This document shows, piece after piece, positions 12,520 through 24,369 of a DNA stretch of 64,000 nucleotides. The notes beneath the pieces were generated by a model. It was not told the DNA's origin and made no database searches. It saw nothing but the letters and a program-made list of their open reading frames with translations. The position numbers and the translations under genes were made by a program. Every line of letters starts with the position of its first letter. The first letter of the stretch is position 1. This stretch comes from Pteria penguin (Eukaryota; Mollusca; Bivalvia; Pterioida; Pteriidae): positions 69,104,637 to 69,168,636 of the forward strand of contig CM068584.1 of NCBI GenBank assembly GCA_035048485.1, in the 5' to 3' direction.

Positions 12520-14025
12520 GACCTGTCTGAAATGACGGAGGGTGTCCCACCATAGGGACCTGTCTGAATGACAGAGGGTGTCCCACCATAGGGACCTGTC
12601 TGAAATGACGGAGGGTGTCCCACCATAGGGACCTGTCTGAAATGACGGAGGGTGTCCCACCATAGGGACCTGTCTGAATGACGGAGGGTGTCACACTGCA
12701 GGGACCTGTCTGAATGACGGAGGGTGTCCTACTGCAGGGACCTGTCTGAATGACGGAGGGTGTCCTATTGCAGGGACCTGTCTGAAATGATTGGAGGTGT
12801 CCCACCATAGGGACCTGTCTGAATGACGGAGGGTGTCCTACTGCAGGGACCTGTCTGAATGACGGAGGGTGTCCTACTGCAGGGACCTGTCTGAATGACA
12901 GAGGGTGTCCTATTGCAGGACCTGTCTGAAATGATTGGAGGTGTCCCACCATAGGGACGTGTCTGAATGACGGAGGGTGTCCCACCATAGGGACCTGTCT
13001 GAAATGACGGAGGGTGTCCCACCATAGGGACCTGTCTGAAATGACGGAGGGTGTCCCACCATAGGGACCTGTCTGAAATGACGGAGGGTGTCCCACCATA
13101 GGGACATGTCTGAATGACGGAGGGTGTCCTACTGCAGGGACCTGTCTGAATGACGGAGGGTGTCCTATTGCAGGACTCTGTCTGAAATGATTGGAGGTGT
13201 CCCACCATAGGGACCTGTCTGAATGACGGAGGGTGTCCTACTGCAGGGACCTGTCTGAATGACGGAGGGTGTCCTACTGCAGGGACCTGTCTGAATGACA
13301 GAGGGTGTCCTATTGCAGGGACCTGTCTGAAATGATTTGAGGTGTCCCACCATAGGGACGTGTCTGAATGACGGAGGGTGTCCTATTGCAGGGACCTGTC
13401 TGAAATGATTGGAGGTGTCCCACCATAGGGACGTGTCTGAATGACGGAGGGTGTCCTATTGCAGGGACCTGTCTGAAATGATTGGAGGTGTCCCACCATA
13501 GGGACGTGTCTGAATGACGGAGGGTGTCCTATTGCAGGGACCTGTCTGGAATGATTGGAGGTGTCCCACCATAGGGACCTGTCTGAATGACGGAGGGTGT
13601 CCCACCATAGGGACCTGTCTGAATGAGGGAGGGTGTCCTACTGCAGGGACTTATCTGAATGACGGAGAGTGTCCTACTGCAGGGACCTGTCTGAATGAGG
13701 GAGGGTGTCCTACTGCAGGGATCTGTCTGAATGATAGAGGGTGTCCTACTGCAGGGACCTGTCTGAATGACAGAGGGTGTCCTACTGCAGGGACCTGTCT
13801 GAATGACGGAGGGTGTCCTACTGCAGGGACCTGTCCAGAATTACTGAATGTGTCCCAGTAAAGGGACCTGTCTGAATGACGGAGGGTGTCCTACTGCAGG
13901 GACCTGTCCAAAATTACTGAATGTGTCCCAGTAAAGGGACCTGTCTGAAATGACTGAATATGTTCCACTGCAGGGACCTGTCCGACATGACAGAGGGTGT
14001 ACCACTGAAGGGACTTGTCCGACCT
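12520..14025. repeat. Minisatellite, 36-37-bp unit, ~41 copies, upstream of gene B
   Basis: The unit is GACCTGTCTGAATGACGGAG followed by GGTGTCC, then CACCATAGG, TACTGCAGG or TATTGCAGG variants. Insertion of one A (GAAATGA) makes 37-bp units. Blocks of the same variant order recur around 13.33-13.56 kb, indicating multi-unit duplications. The array starts about 310 bases upstream of the proposed start codon. Open frames across it are by-products of repetition. Confidence 0.95.
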
Positions 14026-14194
14026 GTCTGTTACGGAAAAAAAAACAAGAATGGAATTTATGATCGCCCAACTCATCATGGCCTTTTGGTTTTGTTTAGT
14101 TAAAGAATTATTTCTTCCGTGAGAAAAAAAAAGCAAAAAAACCCGCACCGATTCACTTCATCCTTCCTTGGTACGTAAAAGAACGTGATATTCA

Positions 14195-14300
14195 ACCTAT
14201 TTATAATTGTTCTATTTATGACGTCATAAACAAATGCGTTGTTTGTCGGAGTTTTGTCGGACCTCAGATGACGTCATCACAACAAAAAAAAAATGCGTTT
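14195..14300. repeat. Dispersed repeat fragment, shared with 24.99-25.06 kb
   Basis: TTGTCGGAGTTTTGTCGGAC followed by CTCAGATGACGTCATC occurs here. The copy at about 25.0 kb reads TTGTCGGAGTTTTGTCAGACCTC, then TGACGTCATGG. Probably part of a foldback or MITE family. Confidence 0.6.
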
Positions 14301-14444
14301 TGTATAAGGCTGACTTATCAGCATATATAAATCTATAATAAGCGTATTCCTGCAAAAGGTAAGAGGTTATAACCCGGACAAGCGAACAGACAGACAGACG
14401 GACAGACAGGGTGATTCCTATGTACCACCCACTCTGTACACATG

Positions 14445-14815
14445 TTTAGTGTATTCAGCTCTGACCACATGCTCTGTACACATGTTTAGTGTATTAGCTC
14501 TGACCACATGCTCTGTACACATGTTTAGTGTATTAGCTCTGACCACATGCTCTGTACACATGTTTTAGTATATTAGCTCTGACTACATGCTCTGTACACA
14601 TGTTTAATGTATTAGCACTGACCACATGTTCTGTACACATGTTTTAGTGTATTAGCACTGACCACATGCTCTGTACACATGTTTAGTATATTAGCACTGA
14701 CCACGTGCTCTGTACACATGTTTTAGTGTATTAGCTCTGACCACGTGCTCTGTAAACATGTTTTAGTGTATTAGCCCTGACCACATGCTCTATACACATA
14801 TTTTAGTGTATTGGC
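14445..14815. repeat. Minisatellite, ~38-40-bp unit, nine to ten copies
   Basis: The unit is CTCTGTACACATGTTTAGTG, then TATTAGCTCTGACCACATG. Small indels and substitutions separate the copies. Confidence 0.92.
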
Positions 14816-16107
14816 TCTGGACTAATTTACGGTCATTGAGTGTACTTTACGTCCAGTAAGTACTTACTGTCCGGTCTTATGCTGTCATTTGAAGCTCTGT
14901 GGTTTTGTTGTGATGAACGCGGTATAACAATGTTTATTCAACTAATTATATAAATACCAGAGGACAAGTGCTATGCCATCTGACATTCCTTGATTAAATG
15001 AAGTGACGACCATACTATTTGGTCCTGAATTGCGTTTAGTTTCTTAAAAATAAATAAAGAAAACCCCGGTTCTACGGGCCTGTATGCACGTGCGTGTGAT
15101 CTCGGAGAGAGGCTTTTTAAAAAACGACTACGACAAAAAGCTACATCAAACCTGATATCCTATTTTGCATACATTTAGTGCTTAGATATATATTTAAAAT
15201 ATCTAAATATAATTACGGACAAACCTGCATTTAGCGACCACCGTGATCAGGATGGAAAACTGTCCATTTAAAACAACTGACCACTTATTACAGGTTGATT
15301 CTGTGAAGATAATAGTAGAGAAAGGTGGTTGCTTTATACAGGCGGCTGTTAGATACAGGTGGTTGCTTTATACAGGTGGTTTTAGGAGTAAGTGTGGCTC
15401 AGTGTATTTTAATGGAGTTTGTTACCACAGACTCAGTGCACAACAGGTGCCGTATAATAAACCATTCCCTATTGAAAATCATCAAACCATCAAACTCGAA
15501 AATTTCACTAAAATATTTCCCTGGTATGTGATACAGACATTTTATAAGAAACTTTCTTGTCTATCGGCATTACTTTGTAATGTGCGTTTGCGTCGTTCAT
15601 ATTTTCCTTTCTTTCTCTCTTTTCATATTTTTGGTTTTGGATTGTCAAAAGAAAAAACAAACAAACCCCCCCCCCCCCCCCCAAAAAAAAAAAAAAAACA
15701 AAAACAAACAAACAAACAAAAACAAAACAAAACAAAAAAGAAAAGAAAAAACCCCTAGAACATTAAATGAAACATACAAACGAACAAACAAACCAACAGA
15801 AAACTAGAACCCCCCCCCCCCCCCAATGCTAACATAGAAAAAACAAAACAAAATATATATAAACAACTTGACGTCTCGTTACACCCTTATCCTGGTAAAA
15901 TAGTTTCTTCTTTTTCTATTTTATTTCATTGTTTTATTTTTTTTTTTCCATTTTCTTTTTATTATTATTATTTTTTTATTATTATCATTATAATTTTTTA
16001 TTTTTTTATTTCTTTATATATAGATTTTTATTTCTTTATATATAGATTTTTATTTCTTTATATATAGATTTTTAAATTTTGAACTGTAACTGGAAGCAAG
16101 AAACCAG
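14816..16107. other. No gene; homopolymer-rich sequence
   Basis: A 171-codon frame at 15243-15758 runs into Pro and Lys/Gln/Asn runs made by poly-C and A-rich tracts (15665-15760), and shows no domain. A 22-bp unit, TTATTTCTTTATATATAGAT, is repeated three times at 16008-16075. Confidence 0.6.
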
Positions 16108-16350
16108 AGTATTTCCATCGGCGAGGTGTATGACTCGTGACCGAGAGGTCCCGAGTTCGATTCCCACTTGTTGCTCATCGGTATTCTGTCTGTCGAATGA
16201 GACAAGAAAAACGGGTGGTGCCGGGTGGTGGTACCGTTATGCGTAAAAGATCTTTAGGTGGTTTGGGTGGAGTCATTTGCACTACTTGCCACCTTCGTGC
16301 AATGCATCAGTCAAATGCCACCATTGTAATACTCTCTTTAGGAAGCAAAT
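16108..16350 (+). mobile_element. Diverged SINE family B copy
   Basis: It contains CGAGTTCGATTCCCAC (B-box), a body resembling ATTCTGTCTGTCGAATGAGA, and ATGCATCAGTCAAATGCCAC near the 3' end. It is older than the copies at 8-10 kb by its many differences. Confidence 0.75.
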
Positions 16351-18185
16351 AACAAACACCTTGAGTTCTTGTAACCCATTATTCTTTCATTCTGAAGCCC
16401 TGGATCCACCTAGACACTTTGACTATTAATATTTACCATGTATAAAACCTAACAAAAAAGGGGGGTGTGGGGGTGGAGAAGTGTCGGATTTAGCTAAGAA
16501 TAGTGAAAAAGGCCTAACCTACATAGGAAAACTAGAAGGGATACGTTTGAAGGGTGAAAATTTAATTGAAAAAAAAAAGAAACAGAAGGGGTAAGTTTGA
16601 AATCACAATGTAATTGTGTTCAGTGGTGTGTCATTCAGGGTATGCCGTTATGATTCTCCACTCACGTCCGAGGTCAAATCCAATATTTTTCACACAATAT
16701 GCTTTCTGTGTACTCACTAACTCAAAGTCTTTGTCGAATGTTTGTTTTACCAGAAGCAATGTACCGGAGTCCCTTCTCTGCTAATGAAGTGACGATAGGC
16801 ATGTTTAGGCGGCAGACGACATGTTTGGTTTGTTAAGCGACATTGTCCATCAGTCGTCGTCACTGTGTCCGTGGAGTGACAGCCACCACAAAAGGAGGGA
16901 AAATAAAACGCCCGGTCATGTGAGGATCCCGTTACATGAGATGATGTTATCGACACATAAGTCAATATTGATCATTACAACGCAAGATGGACACAGTAAT
17001 ATTCTGTAAACGACACTAGTCGGGAAGGAAAGTCCGGACACGCGGTATATCCGGAGGGTCGTTGTTTTTATTACTTGTTGACCATTTCAATTAACTTTAA
17101 CAGCACAATCGTAAAGAACTGTATTTTTTTATACTTTAGCCTAATGCACATTCTAAACTTTGTTCATTTAAAATGAATTTGCGAACCGCCCGGATTTACT
17201 TCGCAGACGGATTTACTTTTCTGTTTTAAATTATATTTCTGTCAGGGGGGATAAACCCTCTCACTCCCTCCCCCACTGGTGATAAAAGCTCGGACATTTC
17301 TGAAATATGAACCCCCCCCCCCCCCCTTCCCCATTTACCTGTCCTCAGTCGAGTAAAATGTATTAAGAATATGTCACTCACCATGGACCAACTCCTCAAA
17401 GGATCTGGCCAAAAAACAACAAAACTTAATTGGAATCTTGACTACCTCCTCCCGACCACGTTTTATCAAAATCCCATGAGTGATTCTAAAGTTTGAAAAT
17501 GTTAAAAATTAACGGACGAACGAGGGATGAACATATGTACAATGGATAGCACTTTAGATTACTTAAGTCTGTGTCCTCGAATTCAGAGAGACCGAGCAAA
17601 TTCTCTAGTTCCCATAAAGAGGGGAAAGGTGTGACATTTCTCTGTTCCATTTCCCGAGGAGTCGGTGGACGGTAAGTATTTGCGTGTAGTTTTCCTGGAT
17701 TTTGCATGACGTTATTATAATAAAAGTTTGTCCGAACAATGAGTCATGTTGTAAATTGCCTATGTGATTTAAAAGGTATTACTTTATGCAGAAAATGGAT
17801 TTCATGTAATCTCTGCACTTTGTCAATATAATTTTTTCCTATTTCGGCAATTCCCTATATCACCTGCTAAATTTCTGTGCATTTTAGAACATTATCACTG
17901 GTAATAGAGTGGGCCATTAAAGGCGCACTGGTCATCCCCCAGCTGGACTTATTATGTAGTATAAAAGGCGAAAAAGCCATCCATCGGTCATTTCAACGTT
18001 TGCTTCAGTGCCGCGACAGATCCAGGATTTGAAAAAGGAAAAAAAAAAGGGGGGGGGGGTTGGTTTACACCTGTGAAAATCAAATATTGGCCTTACTCAG
18101 TCATCTTGGGTGCCGGATCTGGCCTTCTTGTCACACTTTCTCATATCAATCTAGTTAAGTCTCTAATAAATTTCTAATTAATTTT
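16351..18185. other. Intergenic; nothing recognised
   Basis: No domain, RNA gene or array seen. Poly-C and poly-G runs occur near 17312 and 18050. Confidence 0.45.
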
Positions 18186-18356
18186 TTGGGACAGGCGTGG
18201 TGTAGTGGTTAAGTGCTTGGTTTGCGGCACCGACGATTCAGGTTCGTTTCCGGGTTGCGCCACCATGTTTAAGAGGTTGGTCACCTCCTGCTTCCATGTC
18301 GCGATATAACGGAAATATCGTTGAAAGCGACGTAAAACACCAATCAACCAACCAAA
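18186..18356 (+). mobile_element. SINE family A (tRNA-derived) with near-perfect target duplication
   Basis: The head CAGGCGTGGTGTAGTGGTTA is an A-box and GGTTCGTTTCC a B-box. The body contains CATGTTTAAGAGGTTGG and ends CGTAAAACACCAATCAACCA. TCTAATTA[A/C]TTTT flanks it at 18173-18185 and 18357-18369 (12 of 13 match). Confidence 0.88.
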
Positions 18357-18842
18357 TCTAATTACTTTTACATGAAAATACATGTATGTCTTTATGCGGG
18401 TTTTGAAACTTTTTAACTTTATCATCTATAATGCTCTAAATCTGAGGCAAAATAGAAGGGGAAAGGGGGGGGGGGGTTGCGCTTTACATTGTAAATCTGC
18501 CACTGAAGTGATCTGAACCAGGCACATGCATAGTGCTTATGGAATACCCCCGACTGAAAAAAGCACAAATTACTGTGATACTCATTACGTGGGGACTTAA
18601 TTTTTTTTTTAAATGAAAGTTTTTGTACTTAATTATGGGGGAAAGGGGGGGGGGGGCTAGTACATTTGGAGGAACTAGGTTTTCCCTGGGGAACAATCTT
18701 CATTTGACGGTAAAATCTCTCATTGTCAGTAACAGCTGCATTAGAGTTGTCTCCCGTAGTCGGCTATGGAATGGGACTTCGCTTCATTTTCACAATTCTA
18801 GTTATTCTGAGAAAGATGTATACAATCACATCAATACATTTA

Positions 18843-19110
18843 TTGTTTATTGGTAGAACACACCAAGACTATCCCGCCTTCACGGTGGTAGAAGACACCA
18901 AGACAATCCCGCCTTCACGGTGGTAGAATACACCAAGACTATCCCGCCTTCACGGTGGTAGAAGACACCAAGACCATCCCGCCTTCACGGTGGTAGAAGA
19001 CACCAAGACTATCCCGCCTTCACGGTGGCAGCCAGTGATTAGTGGTTCGGGATGAAACCACGCAAGTATTATTTCACCTTCATGGTGGCGGCCAGTGATT
19101 TGTGGTGGAG
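18843..19110. repeat. Minisatellite, ~35-bp unit, five good copies plus decayed ones
   Basis: The unit is AGAAGACACCAAGACTATCC, then CGCCTTCACGGTGGT. The copies from 19.03 kb rightward are diverged. Confidence 0.9.
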
Positions 19111-19255
19111 GATGACACCACACCAGGATTTATTTCACCTCTTTTCTGGCAGCAAATCAGGTCCCATGGTGTAGGACACCACTAAAGTACACAAAGAAAC
19201 AAAAGACCTTTGACAACTACATTGTAAGTCTTTCGTACTTTCTTTGACCAATCGA

Positions 19256-19530
19256 CGCCGGTGTGACCTAGAGGATGAAGTGCTCGGATCGTGACCTAGA
19301 GGTCCCGAGTTCAATTCCCGCCCTGGGCACACCGGTGTTTCGGATGAGACAGTAAAAACCGAGGCCCCGTGTCACGGTAGGAGTGGCACATGAAAGATTC
19401 CCTCACTGCATCGGGTGGGTCCGTTGCAAAGGTAGAAATGTATATGCAATGCATCAGGCAGATGCCGTCACCATATACGTGAAATAATCGTGGAGTGACA
19501 TAAAACTAAAAACAAACAATAAATAAATAT
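19256..19530 (+). mobile_element. SINE family B, plus orientation
   Basis: B-box GAGTTCAATTCCCG, body ACAGTAAAAACCGAGGCCCC, then GGGTGGGTCCGTTGCAAAGG and a tail rich in AAAC/AAAT. The head is somewhat diverged. Confidence 0.88.
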
Positions 19531-19959
19531 ATAAATCTTTGACCAATCATCGACTTTCTGCAATTGCTCTATAGCTTACATGGTCCAAGGTTTGAGCCCA
19601 GATCTGACAGGGAGGACAGTTACTTGGATCAGAGCAACACGTTTCATTACTCATTCAGGATTTATCGTTCACTAACAGAGAAGAAAACAAAGACTCTCTG
19701 GAAAGTCAGAAAGTAAATCACTTACGAGGATCTAACGTGTGCCATTAGATGGAAGTAGATCCCACTAAGACGGCGAGCCGTAAGACGAACATTATGCCGG
19801 TCACGTGATCGAATTAAAATGAATTTTAAAAGGTCACATGGTTTAATTATTTATTGTTACACAAGTTAATGTCAAATGAGAAGAAGAATAAAGTATTGAT
19901 AAATATCACTGAAAGAGCTCTACAGTGCAATACGCGAACTCTCTATATGTGTCTGTCTT
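19531..19959. other. Intergenic; nothing recognised
   Basis: No gene or repeat that I can support. Confidence 0.4.
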
Positions 19960-20940
19960 GATCAGTGACGTGCAACCTTAATTATAAATATTGTAACAAC
20001 ACATCAACGACAATGTACATAGAGACGTGCAACCTTAATATAAATGCCTTCATCTCGCATGTCTAAGACAATGTTCAAAGACCCATGCAACCTTAATGGT
20101 ATCAATGTAGCAATTGGTTCCCATAGGGCTACTTGTTCATGAATTGAGAGGTTTCTATCAAAAACAGGATCATTTGAAGCTTCCGTTACATTTCAATAAA
20201 CAGAGAGCCCATCACCCCACCCCCTAAAGTAAAAAACACCCAAAAAAAAACTATAACTGACAGTGGCTTTTTATTTCCAAAATTTGCATTTTTTTTAAAC
20301 TTAACCTCAGCCCGCAGAAAATGTGCTTGCTGAAAATACCTTAATCCTTGATATGAAAATACTGACCCATTTCATATTTTTTAGTATTGTCACCTGTTAA
20401 CAGATAGACCGTAAATAGCATTTCAATCAGAAAGATGAACCTGGCATTTATATCCACTCAGAAGTCTGGACATTTTAATGCCGTGCAGGACTGAGGATAG
20501 CCAAACGCTTACGTGACTCCAGTCAGGGTCAATTGGTACATTGGTACCTGAAATCGCCACCTTAACATCGCATTGTAATGACACGTGCAACTTTAATATT
20601 AATGCCTGGACACTGCATGTCGATGATAATTTGTATAGACGCATGCATATTTATTCCTTAATCTCGCATGTCAATGACAATGTACACAGAGGTGTGCAAC
20701 CTTAATATCACTGCCTTAATCTCGCATGTCAATGACAATGTACACAGAGGTGTGCAACCTTAATATCCCTGCCTTAATCTCGCATGTCAATGACAATGTA
20801 CACAGAGGTGTGCAACCTTAATATTACTGCCTTAATCTCGCATGTCAATGACAATGTACAAAGAGGTGTGCAACCTTAATGAGTACTTTTATATGAGTAG
20901 CAAATATCAATGAGGATCGAGACGTGCATCCTTAATTTGT
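19960..20940. repeat. Minisatellite, ~58-bp unit, with decayed outer copies
   Basis: The best copies (about 20655-20880) read TTAATCTCGCATGTCAATGA, then CAATGTACACAGAGGTGTGCAA. Diverged copies with GTGCAACCTTAAT occur back to about 19970. The array is interrupted at 20.11-20.57 kb by unrelated sequence. Confidence 0.85.
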
Positions 20941-21164
20941 AAGTAATGACTGAACATAACGCGAGCAAGGAAATGGTACGGAGCGTGTGAAGTGTTCATG
21001 AAAATAGATGTTAAAGGAAAAGGATACCATCAGAAGTGGGTAAAGAGATGCTGAGAAGGGGAAGAGTACCTTCAGAGATGGGGAAAGGGATGCTGGGAAG
21101 GGGAGGGATAACATCAGAGGTCGGGAAAAAGATGCTGGGAAGCATCAGAGATGAGGTTGTTTGT

Positions 21165-21240
21165 TTTGCTGATTTACGTGGCTTTCAACAATTTTTCAGT
21201 TATATCGCGACATGGGATTCAGAGATGGAGATTGGACGTG
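21165..21240 (-). mobile_element. SINE family A fragment (3' part)
   Basis: TTTACGTGGCTTTCAACAAT and TTCAGTTATATCGCGACATG match the 3' half of family A read on the minus strand. The head is missing. Confidence 0.65.
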
Positions 21241-21581
21241 AGAACGTTACTATTCTAAAGAGTCAACAGAACGGGAGAAAGGGGAAGGGTTAAATAACAA
21301 ATGCAACAAGAAAATGAAAATAAAAAGTGTAAATGAATTCTAATGGACAAAATCGTGATTAAATACAAATCAGAAAATGCCGAGTTATGTTTAAAATGTC
21401 TGACAACAATTGTTGGACGAGTATGTCTTAATAAATCTAAAAATCACAAGATAAATGACGTCACGCATAACTAGTCATTCGGAATATCACACCTACACAC
21501 ATACATACACATACATGTCCGTCATACATTATTGTATCTCTATGACCAAACGAATTCCTCACGAAAAGAGTTCGCAATTAG

Positions 21582-21817
21582 CTAAGCGTCGGCGTCATCA
21601 AATCCGCTGTTACTATTTCCTCCCCCTGTTTGTACAGAATTTTTTGCAGTGCTGAAGTACATCTTGTTGTCGAAGCCTCCGGCAGGACCGCTGACGGGTG
21701 GGGACTGACGTCGCTTGAGGAAGATCAACCCAAACGCTACAACTATCAGTAGAGCTATACAGGAAATCAGGATTCCGGCCAAACTCCCCCCTGACAATCC
21801 TGTACTGTTCCCGTTTC
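21582..21817 (-). CDS. Gene A exon 22: transmembrane helix, cytoplasmic tail and stop
   Basis: After [11 protein letters not shown] comes a ~23-residue hydrophobic helix, [20 protein letters not shown], stopped by KRR. The tail is about 42 residues with [10 protein letters not shown] in its middle and an acidic end, DDADA, before TAG. The spacing F-x-N-x-x-Y-F matches the FENTLYF internalisation motif of vertebrate mannose receptor tails. The acceptor is TTTCCAG. No clear AATAAA was seen in the ~400 bases after the stop. Confidence 0.9.
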
Positions 21818-24333
21818 CTGGAAAGAAAAATAAATAAATAAATAAATAACAAAACAAACACCCCCCCCCCCCCAAAAAAAAACCCCAAACAAACAATTGG
21901 TTGGTTGATTGGTGTTTTACGTCGCTTTCAACAATATTTCAGTTATATCGCGACATGGAAGCAGGAGGTTACCAACCTCTTAAACATAGTGGCGCAACCC
22001 GGGAATCGAACCCGGATCGTCGGCGCCGCAAGCCAAGCGCTTAACCACTACACCACGCCTGCCTCTCCCCAAACAAACAAAACCAAAAGAAAAAAACAAA
22101 CAAACAAACAAACAAAATACAAAAAAAAAAACCCCAACAACAACAACAAAACACTGGACTGTTTCGAAGTTTCTATCAATAAAAACGTTTTAAAAATGGA
22201 GTCTTGACAGTACTGACATAATCCCGGGGACCTGGGAAGTCATTACTGTCTGGTGCAGGTCTCTATAGCTTTGTACGATACGAATGGCCACCGGAAGCAG
22301 GGAGGGATCCTTTACGTACCACTGTATAACGGACTTCCTTCTATACTTCCTCATCCCAGGCAGATGAAAGTAAAATCTTTCTGGTCTGACATCCTGGCTT
22401 TACAACTGACACTATCAGGTCATTATACACCCCCGTCTATCAATAATGCATATAGATTGTAACTTCATTGCAAAGTGACATTTAAATGGAGGTGACCGCT
22501 ATTCAAAGGTTCATTCAGTAAAGAAAATGCAAAAAATAGAAGCAGATGACTTCACTATGATACCTACCGTTATTTGACGGTGCCGCCCTCTGTCTGGCAG
22601 CGTTAGTAGGAAAGTTTATATAGGGGATCCTCGTCGTGGGCCTCCCCGGATCCACGGGTCCTGTAGGGAAGGTCGGATTCACAGGTCCTGTAGGGTAGGT
22701 CGGATTCACGGGTCCTGTAGGGAAGGTCGGGTTCGTTGGAAAACTTGGGCGAATCGGCTGGTTGGATGACTTGGGGGGTAGATTGTTAATATTTTGTGTA
22801 GGCAGCTTGAAGGCAGTGGTCACGCCCACTGTGAATGAGAAAATAGATCAGATAAATTAATCACTTTCATAACATAAAAATATCATCGTTTTAAACGAAA
22901 TAAACTAAATCTCGTTCCGCAAATTGGAATTAGAAGAATATAATAGTGTTCTCATCTTTAACTCAATACTATAGATAGTTCTGTAACCAATGATAATGGA
23001 CCATCAGTACCCAAGGACATCACCCTGTGGTAATACTTTGCAACAAATAGACATTTCAAATCTTCTGCACCTTCGGCTATCAACACCATTAAAGATGAAT
23101 TCTTTGATGAAATAAAGTGTTTGATATACATTACTTACTTTATGGATGTACACAAATGTGATTTGGCATAAAACAATGCTGTACCGGGCAGATACACATG
23201 CTGGGCCCGGGCACACATACATACATGCTGGGCCCGGGTACACATACATGCTGGGCCTGGGCACACATATATACATGCTGTGTCGGGCACACATACATAC
23301 TGTACCTGGGCAGACATACACAGTGGTTCATGGCAGACAAACATGCTGGGCCCTGACAGGCAAACATGTACATGCTGGACTTAGGCAGATATACATGGGG
23401 CGCGGGCATACTTACATACTTAACCCTCTCCGACATATCTAGATGTCCGACCCTCTCCGACATGTATACATGTACGACGCTCTCCGATATGCTGTGCCTT
23501 AGATAGACAAACCAACATGTGTACACAGGCATACATATTCAGTCCGCTTAGCATCAAGACATACTTACGAGCTTAATCCCCTCCGAGATACTTACATGCT
23601 TAGCCCACTGGTGCATACTCATCCCATTAGCCCGCTCGGGCATACTCAATCGCTCAGCCCGCATGGACATACTCATTCGCTCAACAAGCTCGGACATACT
23701 TACATATATTTATATGCTAGCCTCAGGCAGACATACGTTCATGGTGGGCCGTCATATTTACATGCCCGGCCCAAAGTCCTGGAAATGTATTGACGTTCTG
23801 GGTCCGGGCAGCATGCACGACCCTTGGAGATATACATATACACTCGGCCCAGGGCGATATAATTACCTCCTCGGCCCAGGAAGATACTCATATGCTCGGC
23901 CCGGAGCGATATACTCACATGCTCGGCCAAGGGTAGATATACTTACATGCTCGGCCTTTGCAGACATACTTCCTCGGGGTAAAGCAGTCTTTGTCGTTCC
24001 ACTGACCGCTACTTGTGTAGAGTTCAACACACTCCTCGTTCGAAGCGGTCAGTGGGTCTGATGGCTCGTTAGGCGCCCAGTTAAGGAAGTTCACTGCTGT
24101 GTTATCTGCCCATGTGAAGCCATCTGTAAATCAAATCACGTAACATTATCACTCCCGATATCAATGAAATAAGAGAGATACAGAATAAAAAATTTGCAGA
24201 CAGACATATTCATAGAGACAGACGGGCGGACTGAGATATTGGCAGTCAGACACAGACAGACTGACATACATCCATAGACAAACAGATAAGCAGACATATC
24301 GATAGACGGACGATCAGAAACAGACAGACGAAC

Positions 24334-24369
<36 letters not shown>

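Noticed and set aside
12455..13861. Repetitive frames on both strands across the 36-bp array
   Set aside because: Several frames are open at once on opposite strands, as expected when the unit has few stops. No signal peptide, domain or splice context.
12520..14025. CRISPR-like array
   Set aside because: Units are contiguous with no unique spacers, and the context is an animal genome.
15243..15758. 171-codon plus-strand frame
   Set aside because: The second half is poly-Pro/poly-Lys from homopolymer runs and the first half contains a short TGGTTGCTTTATACAGG repeat. No domain or splice signals.
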